Shown here in pieces: positions 21,374 through 32,092 of a DNA stretch of 64,000 nucleotides. Location: the NCBI GenBank assembly GCA_905221605.1, contig CAJNDS010002308.1, positions 216,001 to 280,000 of the forward strand, in the 5' to 3' direction. The first letter of the stretch is position 1; each line of letters starts with the position of its first letter. The translations under genes were made by a program, and so were the position numbers. Source of the stretch: Symbiodinium natans (taxonomy: Eukaryota; Sar; Dinophyceae; Suessiales; Symbiodiniaceae). The notes under the pieces were generated by a model. It was not told where the DNA came from. It did no database searches and saw nothing but the letters and a program-made list of their open reading frames with translations.

Positions 21374-21812
21374 TAGGAGCCTTTTGGGGAGGGGGGGCGG
21401 GGGTTTAGGGTTTGGGGTTTAGGGTTTACGGTTTGCGGTTTAGGGTTTAGGGTTTAGGGTTTTGGGTTTTGGGTTTTGGGTTTAGGGTTTAGGGTTTAGG
21501 CGGTTAGGGTCTAGGGTGCGGGGGTTTAGCAGTTTTGAAGGTTAAAAGTTTGCGAGTTCAGGGCTGGGGGTGTGGGAGTTTGGGTTGGGGTGTAGGAGTT
21601 TACGTATTATGGAGTTCAGGAGTTTAGGAGTTTCAGGACAGAAGGAGTTCTGAGTCTGGGGGTTGGGGTTTCACAGTTGAGGGCCCTGAGGTTTCAGAGT
21701 TGAGGGCTTCAACTCGACTTCTCCGCTGGAACTTCCAGCCCTTTCCCCCTTTTTTGGGGGGGCTTCCTAAACCCTAAACCCTAGTCCCCAAACCCTAAAC
21801 CCTAATTAAGAG

Positions 21813-21915
21813 GGAGCCCTTTCATCGCGCCGGGCGAGCGAGGCGTTTAACGAGATCAGCAACAACGACCACTCGTACTATTGCTCTGCGCCGCACCATC
21901 CTACAGGCCTGCCAC
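21813..21915 (+). CDS. Candidate internal exon
   Basis: Acceptor TTAAGAG, donor CAC|GTATAC. Reads ASEAFNEISNNDHSYYCSAP. The donor is the first base of a family G element. Confidence 0.55.
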
Positions 21916-22092
21916 GTATACTTGGAAGCCCTTAGGGTTAGGGATTAGGGTTTAGGGTTTAGGGTTTAGGGTTTAGGGTGTGCTCGGAAGCCCTTCTGAC
22001 TTAGTTAGAAGGGTTAGTAAGGTGGGATTACGGGGATTATCATAGGGTTTTTAGGAGATACTACGTAGAATTACCAAGCCAAAGCTTCGCTC
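21916..22092 (+). mobile_element. Family G element with an inserted G-rich array
   Basis: TACTTGGAAGCCCTT is followed by TTAGGG units and then the element resumes with CTCGGAAGCCCTTCTGACTTAG. Relatives at 3160, 22742 and 43900. Confidence 0.6.
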
Positions 22093-22327
22093 AGGGTTTA
22101 GGATTAGCGTTTTCGGGTTTAGCACCCTAAACCCTAAGCCCCAAACCCTAAACCCTAAACCCTAGACCCTCTTTAGGTGTTTAGGGTTTAGGAATCTGTA
22201 GTTCTGCTGTTCTGGAGGGTTCCGCAGGGTACAGCCGGGTTTAGGGTTCACTTTGGCGGTTGGTGTTGAGAGTTACCCTAAACCCTAAACCCTAAGCCCT
22301 AAACCCTAAACCGAGATGCCCTAGCTC

Positions 22328-22398
22328 ATGGTTGGAACCCGTGAAGCTGCCATGGTTTGTAGCGCAGTTTTTGGTCACGGAGCACCGGAAATTATAAA
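22328..22398 (+). CDS. Candidate exon
   Basis: Reads MVGTREAAMVCSAVFGHGAP; splice ends unclear. Confidence 0.3.
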
Positions 22399-22628
22399 CC
22401 CTAAGCCCGAAACCTAAGCCCAAAAATAGCCAAGTTGCGCCTATGAGTCCAGAAGCCCTGCAAACCCTACCTAGCCAAGAACGCCAAAAGATCTGAGCGG
22501 AGAAGCCCATGAACCCCAACCTGTAGCCAGTCGAGCGAAATAGGAGTTCTGCAGCAGAAGCTGGGTTCAAGGTTTAGGGTTTAGGGTTTGGGGTTTAGGG
22601 TTTAAGGTTTAGGGTTTAGGGTTTAGCC

Positions 22629-22704
22629 CTGAAACCGTGCTCCCGAAGAACCCGACGAACTTCCTACAATTCCTCAGAACGTGCACTGCTCCTAAACTGC
22701 AAGA
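22629..22704 (+). CDS. Candidate exon
   Basis: Reads NPTNFLQFLRTCTAPKLQD between arrays; ends unclear. Confidence 0.35.
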
Positions 22705-22741
22705 CCCTAAACCCTAAACCCTGAACCCTAAACCCTAAACC

Positions 22742-22864
22742 CTACTTGGAACCTCTTTTGACTTAAAGTAAATCTACTTGGCATCCCCTAGCAACCCGAT
22801 TATCATCCCCAGAACCCGCCTTACTATCCCTGCTTGCTACGTCCAAAGGGCTTCCAAGCAGATC
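22742..22864 (+). mobile_element. Family G element (ACTTGGAA...GGGCTTCCAAG)
   Basis: ACTTGGAACCTCTTTTGACT at 5' and CAAAGGGCTTCCAAGCA at 3'. The same 3' end recurs at 44095. Confidence 0.75.
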
Positions 22865-22941
22865 CTAAACCCTGAACCCTGAACCCTGAACCCTGAACCC
22901 TAAACCCTAAACCCTAAACCCTAAACCCTAGACCCTAAACT

Positions 22942-23040
22942 ACTCCGAAAGGCTGGCTGGAGTACACATTCGACAAGCCAGTCGGCTTGGGCTCCTACCG
23001 GATCGAACGCGGCTTGGCTCCAAGGGCACTTACATGGTCG
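22942..23040 (+). CDS. Discoidin (F5/8 type C)-like exon, first strand pair
   Basis: Reads GWLEYTFDKPVGLGSYRIER; W-x-E-Y/F-x-F-x-K-P-V with SYRI is the hallmark start of galactose-binding discoidin domains. Donor TCG|GTTGTTTAG or an earlier GC. Likely belongs with 24679 and 25022. Confidence 0.55.
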
Positions 23041-23527
23041 GTTGTTTAGGGTTTAGGGTTTAGGGTTTAGGGTTCAGGGTTTAGGGTTTAGGTCGTTTTG
23101 CACTACATGGCTCTGTGCCCTTTGAATACTAGGGACCCTTGCAACTACCTTAAGATTGAAGGCTTTGAGGGGGTGTTCCGGCAATAAGTGCTGCAGTTGC
23201 AATTGTTGTGGCTTTGGGTGCAGTTCTTTTGTTGTTTGTGCTCCGTTTTTTTTGTTTTAGGGTTTAGGGTTTAGGGTTTAGGGTTTAGGGTTTAGGGTTT
23301 AGGGTTTAGGGTTTAGGGTTTCCAGGGTTTGATGTTTTAGGTTTGCCGCAACAGCCTAGACCTAAAATAAGCGGCTCTACTAGATTTAGGGTGGCGCTTC
23401 CGGGTTTAGCCGCCTTATGCCTTGTTCCCAACCCCCTCGGAGGGTTTAGGGTTTAGGGTTTAGGGTTTAGGGTTTAGGGTTTAGGGTTTAGGGTTTAGGG
23501 TTTAGGGTTTAGGGTTGCCTCCCCCCC

Positions 23528-23613
23528 ACTCCTTCCTCGAGAACTGGTACCATGTTCCAACCCCAACGAGCCTTCAGGGCCCCAAGATGGGTTTTACGCA
23601 CAGGGCCGAAGGA
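23528..23613 (+). CDS. Candidate exon, frame uncertain
   Basis: Two good frames: FLENWYHVPTPTSLQGPKMG (then TGA) or PRELVPCSNPNEPSGPQDGF (open to GTTTAG). Confidence 0.4.
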
Positions 23614-23753
23614 TGAGTTTAGAGTTTAGGGTTTGGGGTTTATAGGGTTTAGGGTTCAGAATTAGGGTTTAGGGTTTAAGGCTCAGGGTTCAGGGTTAGG
23701 GCTCAGGGTTCCGGGTTGGGGCTTCAGGGTTTCGTGTTTAGGGTTCCGGGCTT

Positions 23754-23886
23754 GTTTTGCTATCGCGTGCTGATTCTGATTGCAACCCTAAACCCTAAAC
23801 CCTAATCCCTAAACCCTAAACCCTCAACCCTAGGCCCTAAATCCTAAACCCTGCATGTGTTTTGCTATCGCGTGCTCCTCACCCGG
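23754..23886 (+). repeat. 18-bp direct repeats flanking a C-rich array
   Basis: GTTTTGCTATCGCGTGCT at 23754-23771 and 23869-23886, identical, with a CCCTAAA array between. Confidence 0.95.
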
Positions 23887-23970
23887 GCAGCAGAGGTCTC
23901 AACTGGCACGGCAACCAATTTTCGCCGGCCCCTGGGAATCCAAGCTTCGCTTGGGACCTTCGTAATTTCG
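23870..23970 (+). CDS. Candidate exon downstream of the direct repeat
   Basis: Two open frames: CSSPGQQRSQLARQPIFAGP or LLTRAAEVSTGTATNFRRPL. Coding character is clear, frame is not. Confidence 0.4.
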
Positions 23971-24425
23971 CGTATAGGGTTTAGGGTATAGGGTTTAGGG
24001 TTTAGGGTTTAGGGTTTAGGATCTAGGGTTTAGGGCTTAGGCTTAGGGTCTAGGTTTAGGGTTTCGGGTAGCTAAGGATTTCGGGCTTGGGTTTAGGATT
24101 TGGGCCATTTTGTTTTGGTGTTTAGGGTTCAGGGCTTGGGCCTCAGGGCTCAGAATTAGAGAGAGGTGTAGGTTTGTGGGTTAGGGTTTCGAGATAGCTC
24201 TTTGGCTTTTGTGTAGTGAGCAAAAACTGGCATGCAGGGTTTAGGGTTTAGGGTTTAGGGTGTAGGGTTTCGGGTTTAGGGTTTAGGGTTTAGGGTTGTC
24301 CAGCCTATTCCTTGTTTTTGGTTCTTGGCTCTTTTAGTAAGTCTGACCCTTAAGCCCTAGACGCTTATTGAATTGGAAGGTGGTTACTGTGGCGAAATTT
24401 TCGGACCGAGGTGCCCTGAACGTAG

Positions 24426-24572
24426 CGGAAGCTAACTGCCCTGACTGAACGAATCGAGAATATCCTAGAATGGCCGAAGGCCTTTCTCGATCAACTTCCA
24501 GTTCCTGCCCTGAAACAGGGCAATTTGGAATTTCCGACCGCTCTGAAGATGAGCTTCGCGTTTAATCGAGGG
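24426..24572 (+). CDS. Candidate internal exon, 49 residues
   Basis: Acceptor AACGTAG, donor GGG|GTTTAGG, phase 0 both ends. Reads RIENILEWPKAFLDQLPVPA; alternative frames are closed. Family unknown. Confidence 0.6.
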
Positions 24573-24678
24573 GTTTAGGATTTAGGGGTTCAGGGTTTAG
24601 GGTTTCAGGGTTTAGGGTTTCAGTGTTTAGGGTTTTAGGGTTTAGGGTTTAGGGTTTAGGGTTTAGGGCCTGGCTCAG

Positions 24679-25088
24679 GTGTCGTGGACTTTCGCTGGCA
24701 GCAACGACGGGCGGGACGCCTGACAAGTTGTTGATTTGGATTTCGGGTTTTTTGGGGCTCTTGCCAACTGCAACTTGAGCTCCGGGAGGGCTTAGGGTTT
24801 AATTAGGGTTTAGGGTTTAGGGGGTCCCGAACCGAACCCTTCTTCAGTCCGAGGATGTCAAGTGACGAAGTGGCACGGCACATGTAAGCAAAAAAGGGCA
24901 CGTTTGTGACCCTGGCAGCCGCATTGACCGCCCGATGTAGGTTTCAGGCCTCAAAGACAAGGCCCCTAAACCCTAACCCTAAACCCTACACCCTAAACCC
25001 TAAAGCCCAAACCTTTCCGAGGATTGGACCATCCTCGATACACAAGCAGGGCACACCTTCTGGAACAATGGCGAGGCAAGAGGGATTT
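24679..25088 (+). CDS. Discoidin-like exons 24679-24714 and 25022-25088
   Basis: Exon one (after GGCTCAG) reads VSWTFAGSNDGR; exon two (after CCGAG) reads DWTILDTQAGHTFWNNGEAR. Joined they give the discoidin core SWTF-GSNDG-DWT-LDTQ. The junction needs donor CGG|GACGCC, so intron 24715-25021 would be GA-AG. The 3' end of exon two is approximate. Confidence 0.6.
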
Positions 25089-25414
25089 GGGCTATTTAGG
25101 GGTGTCAGGGCCTAGGGAAAGGGGTTGGGCTGCTAAACCAGACACACTAAACTTTCAAAAACCGAACGAGCAGCCTAGTGGTGTTCCGGCCCCTAGCTCC
25201 TCCAATTTGAATTAAAACTTCGGTGTAAGGCTGTTTAGGGTTTAGGGTTTCGTGCCGTAGCATGTTGCTTTACTAGGTTGGCTCTTTGGACTTTTCAGAT
25301 TTGCCGCCCTTCCTAGGTGTAAGAGGAGTGTTCTTAGGAGTTCATTCAACGCAGAGCCAACCAGTTTGCGGCGTTAGGGTTTAGGGTTTAGGGCTCAGGG
25401 GCAAAACTATCTGC

Positions 25415-25591
25415 ATGGTCATGTTGCTGTCGTGCAAGGATGAGCATGCTCAAATCAGGCTATTGCTTATGCTGCTCGTGCTGTCGCAAGTTATCACTCC
25501 CGATAGTGATGTCATGACTACCATCCCAATTTTGAAGCCTCGTTGTTTTCTTGTCAAGGGCTCACCTGGTTCATTTGAGCTGTTGTCGTGA
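25415..25591 (+). CDS. Small ORF or exon with one membrane-like segment
   Basis: ATG 25415 to TGA 25591, 58 codons; contains IRLLLMLLVLSQVITPDSDV. Open upstream too. Unknown; may be a first exon with donor at CCTG|GTTCAT. Confidence 0.45.
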   Translation: MVMLLSCKDEHAQIRLLLMLLVLSQVITPDSDVMTTIPILKPRCFLVKGSPGSFELLS

Positions 25592-26109
25592 TGCTCCTGA
25601 CCAGAGTCTTGTTAGGGCTTTCAGTGTTAGTTTGGTGGCTCGGCCTTTTTTAGGCGTTGCAAGAATGATCGTACAGCCCTCATCCATCCGAAAACCGTCT
25701 TTCCTCAGGGTTTTGGCCCTCAATAGTCCCAGACTCCAAACCCTAAACCCTAAACCCTTGACCCAATCGACCCGAAGACCTACATCCTGTGCTCCTGAAC
25801 AGGGTCTAGGGAACATTTTCGCAGTTGGGTTTAGGGTTTAGGGTTTTCAACTATTGCCCCCTGCAGGCTTCTTCTCCTCTCATATGGGGCCTCATAGTAG
25901 TTAGGGTACGTGCCAGAAACGCCATCATCAGCCGGGCCACATCCCTAAACCCTAAACCCCAAACCCTAAGCACAAAAGCACCACAACCCACACCCGCAAG
26001 CAGACGCCTACCTGCATGTGTGGGGGGGTGGGGGGGTGGGGGGGTGGGGTTTATGTCTTAGTAGGTGCTGTTTTAGATGATGGACCTACTTTGTCTCACT
26101 GGATTTTTT

Positions 26110-26225
26110 GCCCTTATATTTCAATTCTCAACCTTCAAACCAACCTAAAACGAAGCCCCAAACCCTTGGCTTATATTTCAATTCTCAACCTTCAATTCAA
26201 ACCAACCTAAAACAAAGCCACAACC
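26110..26225 (+). repeat. Direct duplication of about 55-60 bp
   Basis: TTATATTTCAATTCTCAACC and the following AACCAACCTAAAAC segment occur twice in tandem with small changes, then CCCCAAACCCTTGG repeats. Confidence 0.85.
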
Positions 26226-26247
26226 GGAACGCCCCAAACCCTTGGAG

Positions 26248-26308
26248 GAAAAGATCTTCACCGTCGACCCGGACAGCGCCCGGAACGCCGCCTCGTCATG
26301 GACCTTGG
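26248..26308 (+). CDS. Candidate internal exon
   Basis: Acceptor TTGGAG, donor TTGG|GTTTAAG. Reads EKIFTVDPDSARNAASSWTL. Confidence 0.5.
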
Positions 26309-26575
26309 GTTTAAGGGTTGGGAAGCAGGGTCCCCACGAACCGTTTAGGGTTTAGGGTTTAGGGTTTAGGGCACCCAAAACCTAGGAACTTCTAAGCACG
26401 CTAGCGAACCCTAATCCCTGAGCCCTAGACCCGAAACCCCCAACTCTAAACCCTAAACCCTAAACCCTAAATCCTAAACCCTAAACCCTAAACCCTAAAC
26501 CCTAAACCTGCGCAACCCTAAACCCTAAACCCTAAACCCCAAACCCTAAACCCTAAACCCTAAACCCACGCGAAG

Positions 26576-26667
26576 GACCATCTTCTACCGCGGAAGAATC
26601 GCAGGTCCGCCGGGTCACTTCGAGAGCTCCGCTGAGAAGGGCTCCCCGCAGGCCGAGGGCTCAGGGG
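26576..26667 (+). CDS. Candidate internal exon
   Basis: Acceptor GCGAAG, donor GGG|GTTTAGG. Reads TIFYRGRIAGPPGHFESSAE. Confidence 0.5.
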
Positions 26668-27049
26668 GTTTAGGGTTTAGGGTTTAGGGTTTGGGGTTTA
26701 GGGTTTAGGGTTTAGGGCTTAGGGTTCAGGGAGTTTAGGGTTTGGGGGCTGGGGGAGAATTTGGGGGTTAGGGGTTTATAGATGAGGTTAAGGTTTCGGG
26801 TTTGGCATTCGTTTTAAGGTTTACGCGCAGATTTAGGATTTAGAGCTCAGTAAGTTTGCACCGAGTTTAGGAAAGCATCCCTAAACCCTAAACCCTAAAC
26901 CCTAAGCCCTAAGCCCTAAACCCTAAACCCTAAACCCTCAACCCTAAACCCTAAACCCTAAACCCTAAACCCTAAACCCTACATGGACCCTTAGTAGGGC
27001 ATTAGTAATTCCCTATTTACGTGCATGGACCCTTATAAGGGTTTCTACC

Positions 27050-28480
27050 ATCGCCCGATCTGGGAGGAAGGGGTTACGTTGCTGGGGCTTATCGGCTACA
27101 GGGTTTAGGGCTTCAGAGTTTGCATTTAGGGTTTAGGGTTTAGGGTTTAGGGTTTGTGATCTCCGCCGCGTGCTGACATTCTAAGGGGCCACAGGACGTT
27201 TTGTGTTGAGAAGGGGTGTTGAAAGGACAGTTGACCTTATGGGTTCAGGGTTTGGGGTTTAGGGTTTAGGGTTTGGGGTTTAGGGTTTAGGGTTTGGGGT
27301 TTAGGGTTTAGGGGTTGGGGTTTGGGGTTTAGCCCTCGGGGGTTGGTTGGAGGGGCGCCAGGCATGAGGGCGGTTCCTCGTGTTCAGAGTTTAGGGATTT
27401 AGGGTTGTTTGTGCCTGAGCACTGGGTTTGGGACTGCGGCTGTAGGCCTTTGGGTGCGGTTGAGGGTTAGGTTTAGGACGTTGGTGGCAGGCGCTTCCGA
27501 ATGCAGATGTTTGGGGTTGTGCGGCTTACGATTTACATGGTCTTTCGCGATTCAGCTTGTTGCCGAAAAGGGTCATCTATGCACACTATGATAAAAGCCC
27601 AAACGCTACAAAACCTGCGTTGTTTGCGGACAGGCTGCAGAAGTATGGATTTAGGCTGTAATTATGCTTCAGGTTTAGGGCTTAGGGCTTAGGATCCCCC
27701 CCCCCCCCCCCCCCAACCCACTTTTTGGTAGGTTTCCTTATCAGGGTCCATGTACCTAAATAGGGGAGGCTTGAGCCTTAAACTACTTCCTATAGAATCA
27801 AGGACTGGACAATTAGGGTTATATCCTATTCAGCCTAGACCCAGTCTTCAAGTCCTTCCGGCAAGAGCCGGGAGGGTGCAGCTCGTAATGCAGCATAGAA
27901 TCGATGCGAAGGGTTGAGGGTTTAGGGTGCCCTCCAGCCCCATATACCCAGTGCGCCGAACCAGGGCTTCCTGCTAAACAAACAAACCTGCAAAATTCAA
28001 CATCGTCTGCCCCGTGAACCCTGCAAGTCCTATAAACCGTGTTTCCCCCTCAAAAAACAAACCTCTATAAGCCCCATGGACTGTTTTGGCTGTGGCTGTC
28101 GTTGAGTCTGGGCTTTTGGTAAACCCTTAACCTAGGGGTTAGAGTTTAAGTCTAAGCTTGGAAACATGGGCCCTTCGTATGGCCCCTCACCATTGTGTTT
28201 AAAGGGTTAGGGTTTAGGGTTTAGGGTTTAGGGTTTAGGGTTTAGGGTTTAGGGTTTAGGGTTTAGGGTTTAGGGGGCCTTATTGATCCGTCAACCAAGC
28301 CAAGGTTAGCTCCAGAGGATTGGTAGAGTTTAGGACTAGGGGGTACCTTTAGGGTTTTGAGGTTGAGGCTGGTAGGATCTGTAAGGCTTATAGGCCCCTC
28401 AACCCTAAACCCTATACTAGAACCGGGAGTAGGCCCCTTTTTTTTCCTTTGGTCTAGTATATATACCCTAAACCCTAAAC
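27050..28480. other. Repeat-dominated stretch
   Basis: Decayed arrays, poly-C at 27696-27715, worn family D, E and B pieces (27741, 28160, 28411). A forward frame at 27541-27672 (HTMIKAQTLQNLRCLRTGCR) and a short one at 27842-27895 (SSSPSGKSREGAARNAA) may be exons but lack firm ends. Confidence 0.5.
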
Positions 28481-28491
28481 CCACCGGAGAG

Positions 28492-28612
28492 GTCTGGATT
28501 TTTTCGGGGAAATGTGGAACCCTTAGATGCCCCCGCTGGCCAGGGCCACTTCTTGAAGCGGCTGCCATCGACCGTCTCCCAGAAGACTCTGATACGGGTG
28601 GCCCGGCATGAA
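28492..28612 (+). CDS. Candidate exon
   Basis: Acceptor GGAGAG. Reads LDAPAGQGHFLKRLPSTVSQ and on to CAT|GAAGCC. A second frame is open and ends in TGA. Confidence 0.45.
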
Positions 28613-28712
28613 GCCCTAAACCCTAAACCCTAACTCCTAAACCCTCAACGCTAAACCCCTACAGTAACCCTAAACCCTAAACCCTAAACCCTTCGTCAGA
28701 CACTCACACAAG

Positions 28713-28812
28713 GACCCCGAGTAGGCCCTTATTCCCCTTTTTGTTTAAAATTAGGTTCCCTCATCATCCCATTTACACCGAAAAGGGTGACCAAGGCCAC
28801 CCTTGGGTCTAG
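28713..28812 (+). mobile_element. Family B element (GACCCCGAGTAGGCCC...GGGTCTAG)
   Basis: Begins GACC and ends GGGTCTAG; with 49638 and 52868 it suggests a GA...AG introner. Confidence 0.65.
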
Positions 28813-28814
28813 CG

Positions 28815-29370
28815 AATATTGATGTTAACGTTAAGCTTGATGTAAAAAAACTACTGCTGTGATCAAGTATCCTTTCTGCGTTTATCAGGATGATCACCGT
28901 CAGTAAGTATCGTTGCTATCACTATCATCATGTTCACGGTGCTAGTAATGGCATTCGTCGTCGTCGCCGTCGCCGTCGTAGCCGCAGCAGCCTTTGTTGT
29001 CATCGTTTTTTCTTACATGGTTTGTATGTAAGTGTTGATCATTCTTAGTTGTCGTTCTTTGGTCCCAAACCCTAAATCCTTTGCCATAAACCCTAAACCC
29101 TCTACGCCCTAAACCCGTACCCGTATTTTCTTTCGTGGCTAGCACTGGGTCTCCCTAAACCCTAAACCCTAAACCCTAAACCGTGAAAGCTACGGCCCCC
29201 TGACGCCCCTAAGCCCGCTAAGCCCTCCAGACACCATTCGCCCCCTGAGGGTTTTGGGGTTTAAGGTTTAGGGGTTCCCGCTTAGGGCTTGGGGTTTAGG
29301 GTTGCGGGTTTCCCTAAACCCTAAACCCTAAACCCTAAGCCCTAAACCCTAAACCCTAAACCCTCAACGC
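28815..29370. other. Low-complexity and array stretch
   Basis: A GTC/GCC trinucleotide run (about 28953-28992) makes arginine- or valine-rich ORFs by frame. No gene supported. Confidence 0.55.
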
Positions 29371-29372
29371 CA

Positions 29373-29465
29373 AGCAGTCTTCTTCTCAGAGCGTCACGCC
29401 AGGTGACCGTCGAGGGTGGCCCCTGTGGAGAGCGCACCACCGTACAGCGCCCGAGCGCAGTGATA
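29373..29465 (+). CDS. Candidate exon, frame uncertain
   Basis: Reads SSLLLRASRQVTVEGGPCGE (ends TGA) or QSVTPGDRRGWPLWRAHHRT (ends TAG). Confidence 0.4.
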
Positions 29466-29899
29466 TGAACTAGGGGTTTAGGGGTTTAGAGTTTATGGTT
29501 TAGGGTGGTGTATATGGGGAGTTCTCTTGGGGTGTATGGTTGAGGGGCTTTACTGGGTTCGGCCGCCTAAGCATACAACTTCTGCCTATTTTCAGAGTTG
29601 AGAGTCGCTTAGGTATTAGCGATTGGGGTCCGAAGTTTCGCGCTATTTCTGTTGGTGTCAGACTTTTTTTCATGGTTTAACGCATGTAAGTCTGAAGATA
29701 TGAGCGGTGAGGCTCTCTCGAGAGGGTTTTGGTGCCGCGCTGCGTTTTAAGGTTTAGTGTGGCCCTAAACCCAAAACGTCAAAATGCCCTGAACCCCACA
29801 GGTAGGGCCCCCTCCCCCCCCCCCCCAACTCTACTGGGTTTAGGGTTTAGGGTTTAGGGTTTAGGGTTTAGGGTTTAGGGTTTACTTTAGTAACCCTAA

Positions 29900-29995
29900 G
29901 GGTCCATGCACCTTGTCATTATCTACTTGGGGCCCGAAGTCCAAATTTTAGAAAGTACTTGAAGGCCCAAGTAGGGAGTTATAGCTTAGATAGTA
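29900..29995 (-). mobile_element. Family D element, reversed core
   Basis: GGGTCCATGCACC at the left, then AAGTACTTGAAGGCCCAAGT, the reverse of the usual family D core. Ends are worn. Confidence 0.6.
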
Positions 29996-30112
29996 TGGCT
30001 CAGGACCCGCCCTAGGGGCCTATACCCCTGCTTGTAACTTGTGGGACCCTGAACCCTAAACCCTAAACCCTAAACCCTAAACCCTAAACCCCGAAGAAAC
30101 CCCCTGATTGAG

Positions 30113-30178
30113 GTTCCCCATCGGCAGCCAGAAGTTGCTGGAATACCTGCGCATCGCGGCATGAAGAATTTTCCACGG
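30113..30178 (+). CDS. Candidate exon, frame uncertain
   Basis: After GATTGAG. Reads RFPIGSQKLLEYLRIAA then TGA, or VPHRQPEVAGIPAHRGMKNF. Confidence 0.4.
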
Positions 30179-30258
30179 TGTTTAGATAGGGCTTAGGATT
30201 TAGGGTTTAGGGTTTTTGGGTTTAGGGTCGAGGTTTTAGGGTTGCGGGTGCCCGTAAG

Positions 30259-30354
30259 CAGCAACTGCTGAGCACCAAATCCCACAGCCTAACACCTCAA
30301 CCTGAGCCCTTCTTCTGGCAGGAGGGCTGGTCTGGAAGAAGGATTTCCCTAAGG
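30259..30354 (+). CDS. Candidate exon ending at a family D introner
   Basis: Acceptor CGTAAG, donor AGG|GTCCAT. Reads QQLLSTKSHSLTPQPEPFFW and on, 32 codons phase 0. Confidence 0.55.
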
Positions 30355-30453
30355 GTCCATGTACCTAAATAGGGAATACTTGGGCCTTAACGTACCTCCT
30401 ATACCGGGACTTTTGGGCACAAGTAGCAAATAAGAAGGTACATGGACCCTTAG
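30355..30453 (+). mobile_element. Introner, family D
   Basis: GTCCATGTACC...GGTACATGGACCCTTAG, 99 bp, GT...AG, directly after an open exon. Best preserved copy. Confidence 0.75.
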
Positions 30454-30564
30454 GTGAAGAGCCGCACCCTAAACCCTAAACCCTGAACCCTGGACCTTAA
30501 ACCCTGAACCCCAAACCCCGACTGACAATACTATGGAACATGGATCCTGAGATTTGACTCGCAG

Positions 30565-30619
30565 GTTCTGAAGTCTCCTTTGGCACTACTGACACTGACC
30601 TCAACAGGAGAGGAGAGGG
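30565..30619 (+). CDS. Candidate internal exon
   Basis: Acceptor TCGCAG, donor GG|GTTTAGG. Reads SEVSFGTTDTDLNRRGE or a second open frame. Confidence 0.35.
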
Positions 30620-30668
30620 GTTTAGGGTTGAGACCTACGATGCCCCCTAATACCACAATTCAGATCGA

Positions 30669-30860
30669 CCCGTGCTAATCGGCCTTTCTCACAGTTGCCT
30701 CAAGATCACTCTCTTGTGCAAAGGTCGGAACAAAAAGAAACCCCCAAACCCTAAACCCGAAACCCTAAACCCCAAACAGCAACCACAATGGAACAATCAG
30801 AATGCGTGTCATGGAGGAGCTTGCAGTAGGATGAAGCGACGTGGACAAGCCAAGTGATGT
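30669..30860 (+). CDS. Candidate two-exon piece with a C-rich 57-bp intron
   Basis: Reads VLIGLSHSCLKITLLCK to AAAG|GTCGGA; CCCTAAA-type DNA follows to AACAG at 30779, then QPQWNNQNACHGGACSRMKR to TGA or another frame. The join is uncertain. Confidence 0.35.
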
Positions 30861-30930
30861 GGAGCCTGGAGTTTCGGCTCTGCCTGAAAGGCCCCATTAC
30901 GTTTCCTTTAACTAGGGGCATTTGGGGCCT

Positions 30931-31030
30931 GAAACCCTAAACCCTAAACCCTAAACCCTAAACCCTAAACCCTAAACCCTAAACCCTAAACCCTAAACCC
31001 TAAACCCTAAACCCTAAACCCTAAACCCTG
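30931..31030 (-). repeat. CCCTAAA array
   Basis: Fourteen perfect heptamers. Confidence 0.95.
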
Positions 31031-31038
31031 AAGCCAAG

Positions 31039-31150
31039 GCGACGGAAAGCAGGCCCAGTGGGTGCGCATAGACAGCTCGAAGGTTCAGATCGTGGAGGGA
31101 AGCGTCCGCGGGCACTGCAACGGAAAGAGCCTGTGGACGAATTGTGAGGG
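31039..31150 (+). CDS. Candidate internal exon, clear coding
   Basis: Acceptor GCCAAG, donor GG|GTTTGG. Reads QWVRIDSSKVQIVEGSVRGH and NGKSLWTNCEG. Family unknown. Confidence 0.6.
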
Positions 31151-31258
31151 GTTTGGGGTTTAGGGTTTAGAGTTTAGGGTGCTAAATTTGGGGTTTAGGG
31201 TGTAGGGTGTTGAGTTTGGGGTTTTGGGTTTGGGTTTGGGTAAATCCTGGGGGTCTAG

Positions 31259-31341
31259 ATGATCTATGGCGCGGGAGTTCACAACAAAGGCTGCGTTGTT
31301 GGTCTGTTGTTTATCGGTCATCTATCTTCGATGCAATTAGG
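31259..31341 (+). CDS. Candidate exon
   Basis: Acceptor GTCTAG. Reads IYGAGVHNKGCVVGLLFIGH. Confidence 0.4.
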
Positions 31342-31494
31342 GTTTGGGATGTTCGGGGTTTAGGGTTTGGGGTTCAGTTTTTTTTTTTTTTTTTTTGGGG
31401 GGGGGGGTCGCCAAAATACCTTAGACCCTAAACCCTAAGCCCTAAACCCTAAACCCTAAACCCTCTAGGTCAATTCTCAGCACTCAGCCCGAAG

Positions 31495-31570
31495 CCCAAA
31501 TGCACCAACTCGCCCCCAAGGATCGACCACTTCTGGACTGGCCACGGTGGGAACAAAGCTCCTTTGCTGG
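31495..31570 (+). CDS. Candidate internal exon
   Basis: Acceptor CCGAAG, donor CTGG|GTTGAG. Reads KCTNSPPRIDHFWTGHGGNK. Confidence 0.55.
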
Positions 31571-31673
31571 GTTGAGGAACTAGGGTTAAGGGTTTAGGGT
31601 TTAGGGTTTAGGGCTCAGGGCTTGAGTTTGGAGTTTGGGGTTTCGGGTTTAGGCTGAGGAGAACCGCCCCCCA

Positions 31674-31725
31674 GATTAAACTTGCACAAGAAGCTTCACC
31701 AAGCCTTGGCAGAATCAAATATCCT
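31674..31725 (+). CDS. Candidate exon
   Basis: Acceptor CCCCCCAG. Reads IKLAQEASPSLGRIKYP then TAG. Confidence 0.35.
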
Positions 31726-31904
31726 TAGCCCTAAACCCTAAACCCTGAACCCTAACCCCTTGTCTGGGGGTCCTTTCTTGTGGGGATCCCGTGATTGCTG
31801 TGCTCGGTTTTGAGGGACTCCGTCTAGGGCAACATGGGGCTCTTGGGCAACCCTGAACCCTAAACCCTAAACCCTAAACCCTAAAACCTAAGCCCTAAAC
31901 CCGC

Positions 31905-31979
31905 GGAACCTGGGCTCCCTGCCCCCTCAAAGTGCCAGAACATCTCACCCACGAGCTTAGCCAGTGGATGAGCTCTTAG
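31905..31979 (+). CDS. Candidate terminal exon
   Basis: Reads PCPLKVPEHLTHELSQWMSS then TAG. Acceptor not clear in the C-rich flank. Confidence 0.45.
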   Translation, partial: GTWAPCPLKVPEHLTHELSQWMSS

Positions 31980-32092
31980 CTTTTTGGGAGGGTTTAGGGT
32001 TTAATGTTTCGGGTTGAGGGTTTAGGGTTGAGGGTTTAGGGTTTAGGGTTTAGGGTTTAGGGTTGAGGGTTTTGGGTTTAAGTTTCCCCCAG

